Positions 6,557 through 6,658 of a DNA stretch of 6,658 nucleotides are shown in pieces. This stretch comes from Rhodococcus sp. IITR03 (GTDB lineage: Bacteria; Actinomycetota; Actinomycetes; Mycobacteriales; Mycobacteriaceae). Every line of letters begins with the position of its first letter. The stretch's first letter is position 1. The stretch is taken from positions 2,290,154-2,296,811 of the forward strand of contig LATQ01000001.1 of NCBI GenBank assembly GCA_001017865.1, given 5' to 3'. A model generated the notes under the pieces. It searched no databases. It was not told the origin of the DNA and saw only the letters and a list, made by a program, of their open reading frames with translations. The translations under genes were made by a program, and so were the position numbers.

Positions 6557-6658
6557 TCACCTGCTGGTAGACGGAGACGGTCTGACGGGCGATCTGCGCC
6601 CACGAGAACTCGCTGACGCGCGGTCGCGTCCGGCCCGGCCCCACTGTGCGGCCCGGTC
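6543..6658 (-). CDS. glgM: C-terminus of GlgM/GlgA glycosyltransferase, partial and frameshifted
   Basis: Read on the minus strand from the window edge, the sequence gives DRAAQWGRAGRDRA and, after one missing base near 6618, VSEFSWAQIARQTVSVYQQV and ITAR, ending at TAG (complement of 6543-6545). The AGRxRAVxEFSWxxIAxQT pattern is the typical end of actinobacterial GT4 glycogen synthases. The synteny partner Rv1212c (GlgM) makes maltose-1-phosphate from ADP-glucose and glucose-1-phosphate for the GlgE alpha-glucan pathway. With the base restored the visible part is exactly 38 codons plus stop. Only the tail is visible, so GlgM versus another GT4 enzyme rests on gene order. Confidence 0.75.
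   Translation of the reverse strand, partial: PGRTVGPGRTRPRVSEFSWAQIARQTVSVYQQVITAR

Noticed and set aside
1..6658. Mobile element, CRISPR array, tRNA, rRNA or defence island
   Set aside because: No transposase-like protein, terminal inverted repeats, spaced direct repeats or tRNA-like cloverleaf were seen; composition and gene order are those of core chromosome.

Overview
The window is a high-GC, gene-dense piece of an actinobacterial chromosome, most likely from Rhodococcus or a close mycolic-acid-containing relative. The evidence is the gene order and the protein sequences. Seven plus-strand genes, ending in a minus-strand glycogen-synthase-like gene, follow the order recalled for M. tuberculosis H37Rv Rv1205-Rv1212c: LOG family, fadD6, folP2, gpgS, a DivIVA-domain protein, tagA, a DUF3117 microprotein, then convergent glgM/glgA. 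The one difference is an RlmA-type 23S rRNA methyltransferase gene inserted between the DUF3117 gene and glgM. Genus assignment rests on recalled protein resemblance, not a search.

Layout: 1-456, 3' part of a LOG-family phosphoribohydrolase gene; 457-567, short leader with a weak promoter candidate; 568-2374 fadD6; 2371-3290 folP2; 3287-4204 gpgS, these last three joined by ATGA stop/start overlaps; 4211-4242, a strong hairpin; 4262-4656, membrane-anchored DivIVA-domain protein, overlapping tagA (4653-5274) by ATGA; 5275-5425, leader; 5426-5593, DUF3117 protein; 5614-5647, second strong hairpin; 5678-6556, rlmA-like gene; 6543-6658, 3' end of glgM/glgA on the minus strand, overlapping the rlmA-like gene tail to tail by 14 bases.

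The most striking property of the raw sequence is that most genes are broken by single-base shifts: LOG, fadD6 (two), folP2 (three), the DivIVA gene, tagA (two) and glgM. At each one the family-typical protein sequence continues without loss in another frame. Nine of the ten look like loss of one base and one like gain of a base. gpgS, the DUF3117 gene and the rlmA-like gene read through intact. This pattern fits consensus errors in a draft assembly much better than gene decay or programmed frameshifting. Coordinates below therefore span the inferred whole genes.

Functionally, gpgS starts synthesis of methylglucose lipopolysaccharide and glgM makes maltose-1-phosphate for alpha-glucan, so the flanks concern storage or polymethylated glucans. 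FadD6 activates fatty acids. FolP2 is a dihydropteroate-synthase homologue with altered active-site motifs. Tag and the rlmA-like protein act on DNA repair and rRNA modification. I see no mobile element, CRISPR array, tRNA, rRNA or undescribed defence-type system; the region looks like conserved core genome.
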